The notes beneath the pieces are model-generated. The model did not search any database and had not been told where the DNA came from. It saw only the letters and a program-made list of their open reading frames with translations. The position numbers and the translations under genes were made by a program. From the NCBI GenBank assembly GCA_964521285.1, contig CAZFQS010000017.1:13046-77045 (forward strand): a DNA stretch of 64,000 bases. Reading direction: 5' to 3'. The first letter of the stretch is position 1. Each line of letters opens with the position of its first letter. Shown here one piece after another: positions 27,702-36,442 of this stretch. Source of the DNA: G020354785 sp964521285. GTDB lineage: Bacteria > Bacteroidota > Bacteroidia > Bacteroidales > UBA10428.

Positions 27702-28553
27702 ATGAACAAGTTAAATCTTAAAATAGAAATAGATATAAATTCCGGCTTCTGCTTCGGAGTAACAAATGCAATTAACAAAGCCGAAAATATACTCCGGCAG
27801 AATCATGAACTGTTTTGCCTGGGTGAGCTTGTACATAATGAAGAAGAAATTAAAAGGCTTCAGTACCAGGGTTTGAAAATTATCCATAATGATGAATTGA
27901 TAAATATTAAAAATACAAAGGTATTATTCAGGGCACATGGTGAACCTCCTGAAAGCTATAAACTGGCAAAAAAGAATAATAATGAAATTATTGATGCTTC
28001 ATGTCCTACAATTTTAAAAATTCAAAAGCTGATAAAAGAAGCATATCAAAATAATGAGAACATATTCATTTACGGTAAGCATAACCATCCCGAGATTATC
28101 GGTTTAACGGGCCAGGTTAATAATAAAGCAGTCGTATTTGAAGATATTAATGAACTTAAATTAAGCAAATTACCTCCAAAGCTTACTCTTTTCAGCCAGA
28201 CCACAAAAGATATTAATAGATTTTATGAAATTGTAGATTTCTTAAAACAGAAAGGGATAGATGTAAAAGTTCAGAATACTATTTGTAAAAAAGTTTATCA
28301 CAGGCAAAAAGACTTAATGGACTTTGCAGAAAATCACGATAAAATAATACTTGTTGCCGGTAAGAACTCGTCTAACGGAAAAGTACTGTATAATGAATGC
28401 AAAAAGATCAATTCTCACAGCTATTTCATAAGTTCAGTAAAGGAAATTAAAAAAGCATGGTTTGAAAAAAATGATAGTGTCGGTATATGCGGTGCAACTT
28501 CAACACCTATGTGGTTAATGAAAAATGTAGGGAAATTCCTGAGTACATTCTAG
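27702..28553 (+). CDS. ispH: 4-hydroxy-3-methylbut-2-enyl diphosphate reductase
   Basis: 283 residues, cytosolic iron-sulfur enzyme making IPP and DMAPP in the last step of the MEP pathway. The three cluster cysteines are visible: Cys17 (GFCFGV), Cys101 (DASCPT) and Cys195 (NTICKK); also His45 (ELVHN), FRAHGEPP, KHNHPE (His129, Glu131) and a C-terminal GICGATSTPMWL. Being third in the crtI-crtB operon it would raise isoprenoid precursor supply when pigment is made. It might be the only copy in the genome or a second, pathway-dedicated copy; the window cannot tell. The gene is convergent with the LytTR regulator gene. Confidence 0.94.
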   Translation: MNKLNLKIEIDINSGFCFGVTNAINKAENILRQNHELFCLGELVHNEEEIKRLQYQGLKIIHNDELINIKNTKVLFRAHGEPPESYKLAKKNNNEIIDASCPTILKIQKLIKEAYQNNENIFIYGKHNHPEIIGLTGQVNNKAVVFEDINELKLSKLPPKLTLFSQTTKDINRFYEIVDFLKQKGIDVKVQNTICKKVYHRQKDLMDFAENHDKIILVAGKNSSNGKVLYNECKKINSHSYFISSVKEIKKAWFEKNDSVGICGATSTPMWLMKNVGKFLSTF

Positions 28554-28588
28554 CAATATCATAATAACAATCTGTGTTTTGTTTATTA

Positions 28589-29356
28589 TTACCTGTCAAG
28601 CCACTCTTTAAAATCCCTGACTTTCTCCCTGCTTACAATTGCATCTTCATCAGGCGGGTTTTTAAGAATTATCTTCAAACGACTGTTTGAATAAGCGATA
28701 ATATCCTTAACTGCATTTATATTAATAATAAACTTTCTGCTAATGCGGAAAAATAATTGAGGATCAATAATTTTCTCTAACTGGTCCAAATAATAGTCTA
28801 TTGCATAATTTTTTCCTTCCTCTGTACATATAAATGTGCTTTTTTCACAAATGAAGAAATAATCAATCTCATCTGCTGGTATTGATCTGATATGCACCCC
28901 CACCTTTATAACAAACCTGTTCTTGTGTTGATGAACCAGCTGACTAATTAATCTGTCATATATTTCATCATCCGGCCTAAATTCTTTCTTTGTTTTTGGT
29001 CCAAAATTTAACCTGAACTTTTCTATTGCGGCAGCCAGCTCCTTATAGTCTATGGGTTTAAGCAAATAGTCTACACTGTTTACTTTAAAAGCCCTGATTG
29101 TATATTCATCATAAGCAGTTGTAAAAATAACCGGACTTTTAACCTGTGTTTGTTCAAATATCTCAAAACTCAGTCCGTCAGCAAGCTGAATATCCATAAA
29201 AATCAAATCGGGGTGAGGATTGGAATTAAACCATTCAACACTCTTTTCAACAGAATCAAGCACTTTTCTAACCTCTATACTGCTGTCATATTTGCTTATA
29301 AGCTCAATAAGCCTTTCAGCCGCCAGTTTTTCATCCTCTATTATTAATGTGATCAT
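28589..29356 (-). CDS. LytTR-family response regulator
   Basis: 255 residues. Receiver domain about 1-120 with DLIFMDIQLADG (phospho-Asp about 56), the conserved Thr/Tyr switch region (FTTAYDEYTIRAF) and KPIDYKEL. The LytTR DNA-binding domain spans about 150-252 (KVGVHIRSIPADEIDYFF, FFRISRKFIININAVKDI). LytTR proteins bind direct repeats upstream of target genes. It overlaps the kinase gene by 26 bases; both follow the TPR and TonB-receptor genes, so the system probably responds to, or controls, that receptor. No target site was recognised. Confidence 0.93.
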   Translation of the reverse strand: MITLIIEDEKLAAERLIELISKYDSSIEVRKVLDSVEKSVEWFNSNPHPDLIFMDIQLADGLSFEIFEQTQVKSPVIFTTAYDEYTIRAFKVNSVDYLLKPIDYKELAAAIEKFRLNFGPKTKKEFRPDDEIYDRLISQLVHQHKNRFVIKVGVHIRSIPADEIDYFFICEKSTFICTEEGKNYAIDYYLDQLEKIIDPQLFFRISRKFIININAVKDIIAYSNSRLKIILKNPPDEDAIVSREKVRDFKEWLDR

Positions 29357-30401
29357 ATTTTGACGAATATATGAAAGGTACCTTAACTTTAAATTTTTTG
29401 TCCGATTCTTCTATAATTACAGGTTTGTTACTTAATACTTCATAGCGTGACTTAATATTATTCAGCCCAATCTTTTCCTTGCTTTCTATTATTTTCTTCT
29501 TTTGTAAATTGTTCTCAACTACCAAAAAAGATTCTTCATTATATAACTCTATTGTCAACGGCTTATCATCAGATATTATATTGTGTTTAATTGCATTTTC
29601 TACTAATATCTGGACAGTAAGGGGAGCAACATAAAAGTCTCCGGCCTTTATTCTGTTTTTTATATCAAGATTGTCACCAAATCTGATTTTCTGCAAATAC
29701 AAATACGAATCTATAAACTTTAACTCTGTTATAATATCAACTACCTCCTTATCTTTAAATTCCAGAACATATCTGTATACTTCCGAAAGCTGTTTAATAA
29801 ACTTTTGGGCAACTTCCACGTTCTTTGATACCAGGGTAGATATAGTATTCAGGCTGTTGAACAGAAAATGGGGATTTACCTGGTTTTTTAAAGTTTCATA
29901 TTGTGCTATAACACTTTCCCGCTTTAGTCTCTCTTCATTTTCTATGGATTTCTGCCAATAGTTCAGAATTCTATTAATATAGAAAACTGAAATAACTATG
30001 TAATCTGCTATAGCACTGAGTAATGCTATTGAAATTAAAATATGAATATGTTTAATGATTGACAATTTAAGAATAAATTTATAGAATAAAGCAGGATATA
30101 TAGTACATACAAGCAATCCGTATCCTAAATACAATATCATTGATTTTAAAAATGCTTTTTTAGGATTCTCAGACCATTCAAATTTTCTTCCTGTATATTT
30201 GCCGATGTATTCATTTCCTTTCCAGAATGAAATGCCTATTATTACTCCAAATGTTATGTTAATGAGAAAAGTATGTCCTGATCTTAATAATCTTGATCCT
30301 ACAAATGAATAAGATATTAAAAATGATATCAAAAAAACTACTATGAAACCTAATATATGATTTATAATTTTTTTTCTATGTAAGATAATGACACTCTTCA
30401 T
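29331..30401 (-). CDS. LytS-type sensor histidine kinase
   Basis: 356 residues. About four membrane helices in the first 150 residues, then the His_kinase domain with QVNPHFLFNSLN (phospho-accepting His about 177) and an ATPase domain (ILVENAIKHN and GLNNIKSRYEVL). There is no separate periplasmic domain, so sensing is probably through the membrane part or through a partner such as the TPR protein encoded 6 bases upstream. Partner of the LytTR regulator with which it overlaps. The ligand is unknown. Confidence 0.92.
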   Translation of the reverse strand: MKSVIILHRKKIINHILGFIVVFLISFLISYSFVGSRLLRSGHTFLINITFGVIIGISFWKGNEYIGKYTGRKFEWSENPKKAFLKSMILYLGYGLLVCTIYPALFYKFILKLSIIKHIHILISIALLSAIADYIVISVFYINRILNYWQKSIENEERLKRESVIAQYETLKNQVNPHFLFNSLNTISTLVSKNVEVAQKFIKQLSEVYRYVLEFKDKEVVDIITELKFIDSYLYLQKIRFGDNLDIKNRIKAGDFYVAPLTVQILVENAIKHNIISDDKPLTIELYNEESFLVVENNLQKKKIIESKEKIGLNNIKSRYEVLSNKPVIIEESDKKFKVKVPFIYSSKYDHINNRG

Positions 30402-30407
30402 TATATA

Positions 30408-31052
30408 TCAATATAAGTTCTGGCATTTTTCCACTAATTGTAAATTGTAATCTTCACCCCAGTTGGGAGAAATTGAGTCAGCCGGTATAAAGTTTTCATA
30501 TTTCTCTTTTGCAGTTCTCAACAAAGGGCATGCTGCATCCAGTCCACCTCCATAAGCTTCAGGTGTATAGAATAAATTAGTTCCCAATAAATAATAGGGC
30601 CTGGGATTATTTTCATTCAGTTCTATTGCCTTTTCCAAAGACTGTGCTGCCTTTGGTGAATAGATCTGTCCCCTTGTCTGAGGATCAGCCATTATTCTCG
30701 CCTGGTATAATAATCCCTGTAATGTATACAATTCTGATTCATCCTGTATTAACTCCATTGCCATATCAATATTTTCCTGGGCAATATCAAGATATTCATC
30801 AATATTCCCGCTTCCCTGTTGTTTAAATCCAAGTATAACATAAATATAACCTGTGTAATAATAAGGAAGCCATTTATCTTTTTCAGCCTTTGCTATACGT
30901 TGAAAAATGTTGGCTATATTATTAAAATCCTCCAGTGATTTTATATTATTCATTGAATCAACAGCATCTTTCATGCTATTATAATAAAGGCTGTCCTGCC
31001 CGTAAATACTTAAAGATAAAAAAATAATCGTGTTTACTACTATTTTTTTCAT
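30408..31052 (-). CDS. TPR-repeat exported protein between TonB receptor and LytS genes
   Basis: 214 residues. N-terminal signal peptide (MKKIVVNTIIFLSLSIYGQ), so exported to the periplasm. Helical repeats of TPR type include WLPYYYTGYIYVILG, LYTLQGLLYQARI and SLEKAIELNENNPRPYYLLG, then FYTPEAYGGGLDAACPLL. The order of landmarks matches the TPR protein at 20590-21372 of the carotenoid operon, so the two are paralogues or members of one family. Lying between the receptor and kinase genes, it may relay occupancy of the receptor to the kinase; that is inference. The gene starts 28 bases after the receptor stop. Confidence 0.75.
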   Translation of the reverse strand: MKKIVVNTIIFLSLSIYGQDSLYYNSMKDAVDSMNNIKSLEDFNNIANIFQRIAKAEKDKWLPYYYTGYIYVILGFKQQGSGNIDEYLDIAQENIDMAMELIQDESELYTLQGLLYQARIMADPQTRGQIYSPKAAQSLEKAIELNENNPRPYYLLGTNLFYTPEAYGGGLDAACPLLRTAKEKYENFIPADSISPNWGEDYNLQLVEKCQNLY

Positions 31053-31080
31053 GATTCAAAATTTTAAAAAAGTTAATATT

Positions 31081-33222
31081 CTATTTAATTGAAATAAACA
31101 TTGCCAATACAAATGTTCTTTTTGCATAGGGTTCAATTGGATGTGCTTCAAAAATATTATCTGTACCCGGTTCGCTGCTATATGTATAACCAAAGACATT
31201 ATTAAAACCCGGTAAATTATTTACTGAAAAATGTATTATTGTAAATTTCCCGAACAGCTGTGTAATATAACTGCCGTTAATGCTTAAATTCTGGTATGGT
31301 TTTGTTCTGTCACTCAGAAAGTTATCATTGTTAGGATTATAATATGGCCTGCCACTGGCATATTTGTATGTAATACATACCTGGGTGTTAAGTTTTGAAA
31401 TCCAATATTTAAAAACAGCAGATAAATTGTGGGTTGAAACAAATGTTGGAGTAGCCGGTTCTTCATAATTTTCATAATTTCTTTTTGTATCAATAAAAGA
31501 ATATGATATCCAGTAATCAGAATTCTTAAAGGTCTTTTTATCTCTCCAGAAGATATCAATCCCCCTGGCCATGCCATGACCTCCATTATTGTAACTGTCT
31601 GTTTCAGGTGAATTCAGATAATCGTATTTGACTAATTTCTCATAATCTTTATAATACGCTTCAATTCTGAAAGTACGGTTTTCTTGCTGATACTGAAAAT
31701 TCATAATATAATGATTTGCCTTTTCAGAACGCAGTTTATTATTAAATTTCAGATAGTCATCCTGAGGCGTCTGGTAAAATATTCCATAAGCAAACGATAC
31801 CTGGCTCCTTTTAGTAGTCTTATATGCAATTGATAATCTTGGTGCCAGCGTATTTTCATTTAGCAGCGAAGAATGCTCTATTCTGCCTCCTATACGGGCA
31901 GCTACTTTGCTCCCTCCTTTTAAATCGCTTTCAATGAAAACTGAAGAAATACTATTGTTAAAATTTAAATCGTATCCAATGCTGTCCTGTACCATATTAT
32001 AAATCTGGTTAAATTTTTTGCTTAATATCTCACCGCCAAATTTGACTGACAAACTTTCAGTCAGGTAATTTATTAATGATAACTTTGCCTGAAAAGCCCT
32101 TATATTGTCTTTTATATAACTATTATCGATATCCATATTTTCCCTGTCATAGTTATAGGTAACTCCTCCTTTTACCATCCATTTATCATTGAGCATATCA
32201 TTATATGTAGTATTGAGATAGTAATTATTATTTAGTAACTGTATCAAATCATTGGTGTTTGAACTGTAATTAGGGTAATATAAACTACTATGAGAATGGC
32301 TCACAGAACTAAAAACCCTAATTATGCCTTCTTCCCTTACTTTTTGTCTGAATACCACTGTCCCGCCGATACTTTCAGGTTCCTTTTCCCAGTTTAGGTT
32401 ATGTTTGAGAATCTTAAAATAGGGTGTCAGGTTAGTGTAATCCAGCGAACCTGTAATTGACGAGTTATCCCATCTTTTTGTATGAGAAACTCCGCATCCT
32501 ACTGACAATAATGAAATGCTCGTAACGTCTTCTTCGGCCAGTGCATTTGTATTTAGTATTAATGCAGAGGATAACGCCTGTCCGTATTCAGCAGAGTAAC
32601 CACCTGTACTAAATACCATTCCGTTAAACAGAAAGGGAGAGAATCGTCCTCTAACCGGAATATCGGGCATTCTTGAGGTATAGGGTGTTTGCACCAGCAT
32701 ACCATCCATAAATGTCTTTGTTTCATAACTGGCACCACCCCTTACAAATAACCGTCCTGTTTCTCCAACTGTTTGCGTACCCGGTAAAGTATTAACAGCT
32801 CCGTAAATATCACCCTCCGCACTTGCTGTAGTAACAATATCAAGTGGTTTAAGCAAAACTGACTTCTTTTTGTCACTGGCTTCAAAAAAACCGGCATTTA
32901 TTACAGCAGCATTTATGGAATTGCTGCTTTCCTTTAGTATGATATCTAAATCCAGTTTAGAGTTATTGAGAATTAATTCTTTTTCAAAATTTGTATAACC
33001 CATAAAGCTTATTATTAATATCCTGCTGCCGCTAAGATTTGTTTTAAGCATGAATTGGCCTTCTTTGCCTGAAGTACAGCCCTCATAGGTATTTTTGAAA
33101 TAAATATTTGCCCCGGTCAGGGGTTCACCTTTTCTGTTTGTGACCGTTCCTGAAATAAAAGACTGGGCTTTTATTCCTGTCAGAAACAAAAAAAGCATAA
33201 TATATATTAGAAAAATTTTCAC
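31081..33222 (-). CDS. TonB-dependent outer-membrane receptor with carboxypeptidase-like N-terminal domain
   Basis: 713 residues from a GTG at 33222, which I prefer because it gives a compact signal peptide (KIFLIYIMLFLFLTGIKAQ); the open frame extends to a TTG at 33255. A carboxypeptidase-regulatory-like domain (ISGTVTNRKGEPLTGANIYF) is followed by a plug (INTLPGTQ-like VNTLPGTQTVGETGRLFVRGG) and a 22-strand-type barrel. It is shorter than SusC proteins and has no SusD partner, so it resembles siderophore or cofactor receptors of the plain TonB type. First gene of a receptor-TPR-kinase-regulator operon. Ligand unknown. Confidence 0.88.
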   Translation of the reverse strand: MKIFLIYIMLFLFLTGIKAQSFISGTVTNRKGEPLTGANIYFKNTYEGCTSGKEGQFMLKTNLSGSRILIISFMGYTNFEKELILNNSKLDLDIILKESSNSINAAVINAGFFEASDKKKSVLLKPLDIVTTASAEGDIYGAVNTLPGTQTVGETGRLFVRGGASYETKTFMDGMLVQTPYTSRMPDIPVRGRFSPFLFNGMVFSTGGYSAEYGQALSSALILNTNALAEEDVTSISLLSVGCGVSHTKRWDNSSITGSLDYTNLTPYFKILKHNLNWEKEPESIGGTVVFRQKVREEGIIRVFSSVSHSHSSLYYPNYSSNTNDLIQLLNNNYYLNTTYNDMLNDKWMVKGGVTYNYDRENMDIDNSYIKDNIRAFQAKLSLINYLTESLSVKFGGEILSKKFNQIYNMVQDSIGYDLNFNNSISSVFIESDLKGGSKVAARIGGRIEHSSLLNENTLAPRLSIAYKTTKRSQVSFAYGIFYQTPQDDYLKFNNKLRSEKANHYIMNFQYQQENRTFRIEAYYKDYEKLVKYDYLNSPETDSYNNGGHGMARGIDIFWRDKKTFKNSDYWISYSFIDTKRNYENYEEPATPTFVSTHNLSAVFKYWISKLNTQVCITYKYASGRPYYNPNNDNFLSDRTKPYQNLSINGSYITQLFGKFTIIHFSVNNLPGFNNVFGYTYSSEPGTDNIFEAHPIEPYAKRTFVLAMFISIK

Positions 33223-33334
33223 GGCATAGTTTTTAAATTCCGTGACAAATATCAATGATTATTGGCGCCCTGAAAAAATTAAGTTGCTGAACTGTTGAAA
33301 AAAGGTGTTGGATTGTAATAAATACAATTATTCA

Positions 33335-33342
33335 TATTTTTG
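33335..33342 (+). promoter_or_regulatory. Candidate -7 promoter box for the mnmD-like gene
   Basis: TATTTTTG fits the Bacteroidota -7 consensus TAnnTTTG exactly. It lies only 4 bases before the ATG at 33347, so transcription would begin at or near the start codon, giving a nearly leaderless message. A TTG at 33315 is a weak candidate -33 element. Sequence-only suggestion. Confidence 0.3.
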
Positions 33343-33346
33343 GACT

Positions 33347-34012
33347 ATGAACAAAGAATTAGTCATAACAAAGGATGGTTCGCATACACTTTTTGTGCCG
33401 GAGTTGAATGAACATTATCACTCAATATTCGGGGCAATACAGGAATCAAAGCATGTATTTATTAAAGAAGGATTGAGTTACATTGACAAAAAAAGTATTT
33501 CAATCTTTGAAGTAGGATTAGGAACCGGTTTAAATGCAATGTTAACCTTAATGGAAACCATTCATAATAATTTCCGGATAGATTATTATGCAATTGAAAA
33601 ATATCCTCTGGATATTAAAACAATATATCAGTTAAATTACCCTGAACTATTAAAATTAAATGAGCAGGAGAAAGAACTTTTTTATAAAATACATAAAACC
33701 GCATGGGACACAAAGAATGAGTTTAACAAAAATTTCAGCCTTACTAAAATAAAAAATGATATAACTGAATTTAGTATATCTTTTTCATATGACATAGTAT
33801 ATTTTGATGCTTTTGCTCCTGATAAACAGCCGGAAATGTGGAGCAGAATGGTTTTTCAGAAAATTTATAACAACCTGAACCCTAAAGGCATACTAACCAC
33901 CTATTGTGCAAAGGGCGGAGTAAAACGAATACTTATGTTACTGGGATACCGGGTTGAAAGTATCCCGGGTCCCCGGGGAAAAAGAGAAATTATCAGGGCT
34001 CATAAATCATAA
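33347..34012 (+). CDS. MnmD-like tRNA 5-methylaminomethyl-2-thiouridine methyltransferase
   Basis: 221 residues from the ATG at 33347; an upstream GTG at 33305 is in frame but adds residues outside the family. SAM-dependent methyltransferase: EVGLGTGLNAMLTLMET (SAM-binding loop), YYAIEKYPLD (acidic residue binding the ribose) and the family-specific YFDAFAPDKQPEMWS, ending in KGILTTYCAKGGVKR. Corresponds to the methyltransferase half (DUF752) of MnmC, which completes the wobble uridine modification mnm5s2U; the FAD-oxidase half is absent, as in many Bacteroidota. Monocistronic, divergent from the TonB-receptor operon. Confidence 0.85.
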   Translation: MNKELVITKDGSHTLFVPELNEHYHSIFGAIQESKHVFIKEGLSYIDKKSISIFEVGLGTGLNAMLTLMETIHNNFRIDYYAIEKYPLDIKTIYQLNYPELLKLNEQEKELFYKIHKTAWDTKNEFNKNFSLTKIKNDITEFSISFSYDIVYFDAFAPDKQPEMWSRMVFQKIYNNLNPKGILTTYCAKGGVKRILMLLGYRVESIPGPRGKREIIRAHKS

Positions 34013-34090
34013 ATACCAGGTTATTATTTATGAATTAATCTGTCTCCCCGGGATTCAGAATCACATAATTTTCGTAAAAACTTTGAACAT

Positions 34091-34114
34091 ATATTAACAT
34101 TTAAATGTTAATAT
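34091..34114. promoter_or_regulatory. Perfect 24-base palindrome upstream of bcp
   Basis: Half-site ATATTAACATTT is followed without spacer by its exact reverse complement. It lies 76 bases upstream of the peroxiredoxin ATG, within the 177-base gap after the mnmD-like gene. Size and symmetry suit an operator for a dimeric regulator (for example of the peroxide or redox response), or it may be a short terminator-like hairpin for the preceding gene. No T-run follows directly, which favours an operator. Confidence 0.4.
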
Positions 34115-34189
34115 TCATTCATGAAAGAATTTCAATCATTTTATTTCTATTCTGATCATAATTTGTATTTTTACTAAAGCAAGAAAACT

Positions 34190-34657
34190 ATGAAACAATT
34201 AAAAGAAGGTGATAAAGCTCCTGCCTTTGAAGGCATAAACCAGGATGGTAATGCCATCAGGCTCAATGATTTAAGAGGGAAAAAAGTTATTTTATATTTT
34301 TACCCTAAGGATGACACACCAGGATGTACAGCGGAAGCCTGCAGTTTGAGGGATAACTATGCAGAACTGGCTGAAAGGGGTTTCGAAGTAATAGGCGTTA
34401 GTCCTGATAACGAGAAATCTCATATCAAATTTAAAAGTAAATACGGTCTGCCGTACAACCTTATTTCCGATACGGAGAAAAAAATTCTAAAAGAATACAG
34501 TGCATGGGGTGAAAAAAATATGTATGGTAAAATTGTCGAAGGTGTTTTGCGTACAACCTTTATTATTAATGAAGAAGGAGTTATAGAAAAGGTCTTCACA
34601 AAAGTCAATACAAAAGACCATGCACAGCAGATTTTAGAAGGGCTGGGTGAAAATTAA
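34190..34657 (+). CDS. bcp: Thioredoxin-dependent thiol peroxidase (BCP-type peroxiredoxin)
   Basis: 155 residues, cytosolic. Reduces hydrogen peroxide and organic hydroperoxides. Peroxidatic Cys46 and resolving Cys51 lie in the family motif YPKDDTPGCTAEACSLRD; downstream VIGVSPDNEKSHIKFKSKYGLPYNLISD and a C-terminal TTFIINEEGVIEKVF complete the fold. Length matches the E. coli enzyme. A perfect 24-base palindrome lies upstream and may be its operator. Followed by recA on the same strand after 107 bases. Confidence 0.95.
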   Translation: MKQLKEGDKAPAFEGINQDGNAIRLNDLRGKKVILYFYPKDDTPGCTAEACSLRDNYAELAERGFEVIGVSPDNEKSHIKFKSKYGLPYNLISDTEKKILKEYSAWGEKNMYGKIVEGVLRTTFIINEEGVIEKVFTKVNTKDHAQQILEGLGEN

Positions 34658-34764
34658 CATTTCACTCCCGGAGAATTGCTATTATTAAGGTACGAGGGAA
34701 CAGCAGGGAGTGAGAAGTAAATTCTAACATACTAATTATTATCCTTAACCTAAAAACTTTAATA

Positions 34765-35781
34765 ATGGCAAAAGAACAAACTGTTGATGAAATTAAACAG
34801 CAAAAACTCAAAGCACTGGAACTTACTTTAGGAAAAATCGAAAAAGATTTCGGTAAAGGAAGCATAATGAAGCTGGGAGATCATGCCGTTGAAGATGTAT
34901 CTACTATATCCTCAGGCTCCATTGCACTTAACATAGCACTGGGTATTGGCGGTTATCCCAGGGGAAGAGTTATTGAGATTTATGGACCCGAAGCATCAGG
35001 CAAAACAACATTAGCCATACATGCAATAGCCGAAGCACAAAAGGTAGGGGGAATAGCAGCATTTATTGATGCCGAACATGCATTTGACCGTATGTATGCA
35101 CAAAAACTGGGTGTTGATGTGGAAAATCTTTTGATATCCCAACCCGATGACGGCGAACAGGCATTAGAGATTACCGATCATCTTATTCGTTCCGGAGCTA
35201 TAGATATAATAGTTATCGACTCGGTTGCAGCGCTTACACCACGGGCCGAGATAGAAGGAGAGATGGGTGATTCCAGGATGGGCCTCCAGGCAAGATTAAT
35301 GTCGCAAGCCTTAAGAAAACTTACTGCAAATATTAATAAAACCAAGACGTGCTGCATTTTTATAAACCAGCTGCGGGAAAAAATAGGTGTACTATTCGGT
35401 AATCCTGAAACTACAACAGGTGGAAATGCATTAAAATTCTATGCCACGGTTAGAGTAGATATAAGGAGAATAACCCAGATAAAGGAAGGAGAAGATGTAT
35501 TAGGGAACCGCGCAAGGGTGAAAATCGTGAAAAATAAATTAGCTCCTCCTTTCCGCAAAGCAGAATTCGATATCATTTACGGTGAGGGAATATCCAGGCT
35601 GGGTGAAATAATTGACATGGGAGTTGATGCCCAGATTATTACAAAAAGCGGTTCATGGTTCAGTTACGGTGATACCAAACTGGGACAGGGAAGGGAGGCT
35701 GTTAAAGCACTTCTGGCAGATAATCCTGAGCTGGCTGAAGAACTACAACAAAAAATTATTGACAACATAAACAAAAAATAA
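34765..35781 (+). CDS. recA: Recombinase RecA
   Basis: 338 residues. ATP-dependent strand-exchange protein of homologous recombination and the SOS response. Walker A GPEASGKT at residues 74-81, then AAFIDAEHAFDRMYAQKLG, IIVIDSVAALTPRAEIEGEMGD and the MAW/L2 region INQLREKIGVLFGNPETTTGG. The acidic C-terminus is short and ends in NINKK. No LexA-type box was recognised upstream, in line with the rarity of LexA in Bacteroidota. Its stop codon directly abuts the stop codon of the convergent phosphatase gene. Confidence 0.98.
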   Translation: MAKEQTVDEIKQQKLKALELTLGKIEKDFGKGSIMKLGDHAVEDVSTISSGSIALNIALGIGGYPRGRVIEIYGPEASGKTTLAIHAIAEAQKVGGIAAFIDAEHAFDRMYAQKLGVDVENLLISQPDDGEQALEITDHLIRSGAIDIIVIDSVAALTPRAEIEGEMGDSRMGLQARLMSQALRKLTANINKTKTCCIFINQLREKIGVLFGNPETTTGGNALKFYATVRVDIRRITQIKEGEDVLGNRARVKIVKNKLAPPFRKAEFDIIYGEGISRLGEIIDMGVDAQIITKSGSWFSYGDTKLGQGREAVKALLADNPELAEELQQKIIDNINKK

Positions 35782-36420
35782 CTAAAAGTCATCTGTAACA
35801 GGTATATCACTTATATGTGATGTTTCACCCCATGACTCCAGTTTCCATTCTCCATTACCGACAGTAAACCTGTTTATACTTGCATTAAATAGTGAAAAGT
35901 TCCTTTTTTTATTTAGCGGTATACCAAATGTATGTCTTATGATACAATCCAGGACACCTCCGTGTGCAACCAGTAATATGTTGTGACCTTTATGCTTTCT
36001 GATAATCTTTGCAAGTATTCCTTTAACTCTGTTATATAATTGTAGCTTGCTTTCGCCACCGGGTATTACATATTCAGGATCAGCATGATAGTTTGAAATG
36101 ACTTCAGGATATTTTATTATAAATTCATCCTTCTTTAATCCCTGCATTACACCTAAATTTATCTCTCTCAGGTCTTTTTCCGTGTATACTCTCATATTTA
36201 ACTTGCGGGCAATAATCTCAGCAGTATGTTTTGCTCTTTCAAGATTGCTGCTATAAATCACATCATAAGCTTCGCCTTTTAGTATATCAGCAATTGCTTC
36301 AGCCTGTTTTATCCCGGGAAGTGTTAGTTTGCTGTCCAGGTGTCCCTGAAACCTGTTTTGAATATTCCATTCTGTCTCCCCGTGCCGTATTACAACTAAT
36401 CTGGTTATATTATTGCTCAT
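35782..36420 (-). CDS. Histidine phosphatase family protein (phosphoglycerate-mutase-like)
   Basis: 212 residues, cytosolic. Branch-1 histidine phosphatase: VVIRHGETEWNIQNRFQGHLDSKLT (catalytic His about 11, phosphate-binding Arg), a DVIYSSNLERAKHTAEII segment and the second histidine in NILLVAHGGVLDCI. Members include cofactor-dependent phosphoglycerate mutases, alpha-ribazole phosphatase (CobC) and broad phosphatases; the length of about 200 favours a phosphatase over the 250-residue mutases. It starts 22 bases after the glnS stop on the same strand, so it may be co-transcribed with glnS. Substrate is not readable. Confidence 0.88.
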   Translation of the reverse strand: MSNNITRLVVIRHGETEWNIQNRFQGHLDSKLTLPGIKQAEAIADILKGEAYDVIYSSNLERAKHTAEIIARKLNMRVYTEKDLREINLGVMQGLKKDEFIIKYPEVISNYHADPEYVIPGGESKLQLYNRVKGILAKIIRKHKGHNILLVAHGGVLDCIIRHTFGIPLNKKRNFSLFNASINRFTVGNGEWKLESWGETSHISDIPVTDDF

Positions 36421-36442
36421 CTGTAACAGCTATATAGTTTCA

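Noticed and set aside
35779..35784. Stops of recA and the convergent phosphatase gene touch exactly, considered as a sign of frameshift or truncation.
   Set aside because: Both proteins end at the lengths expected of their families; compact convergent ends are ordinary.
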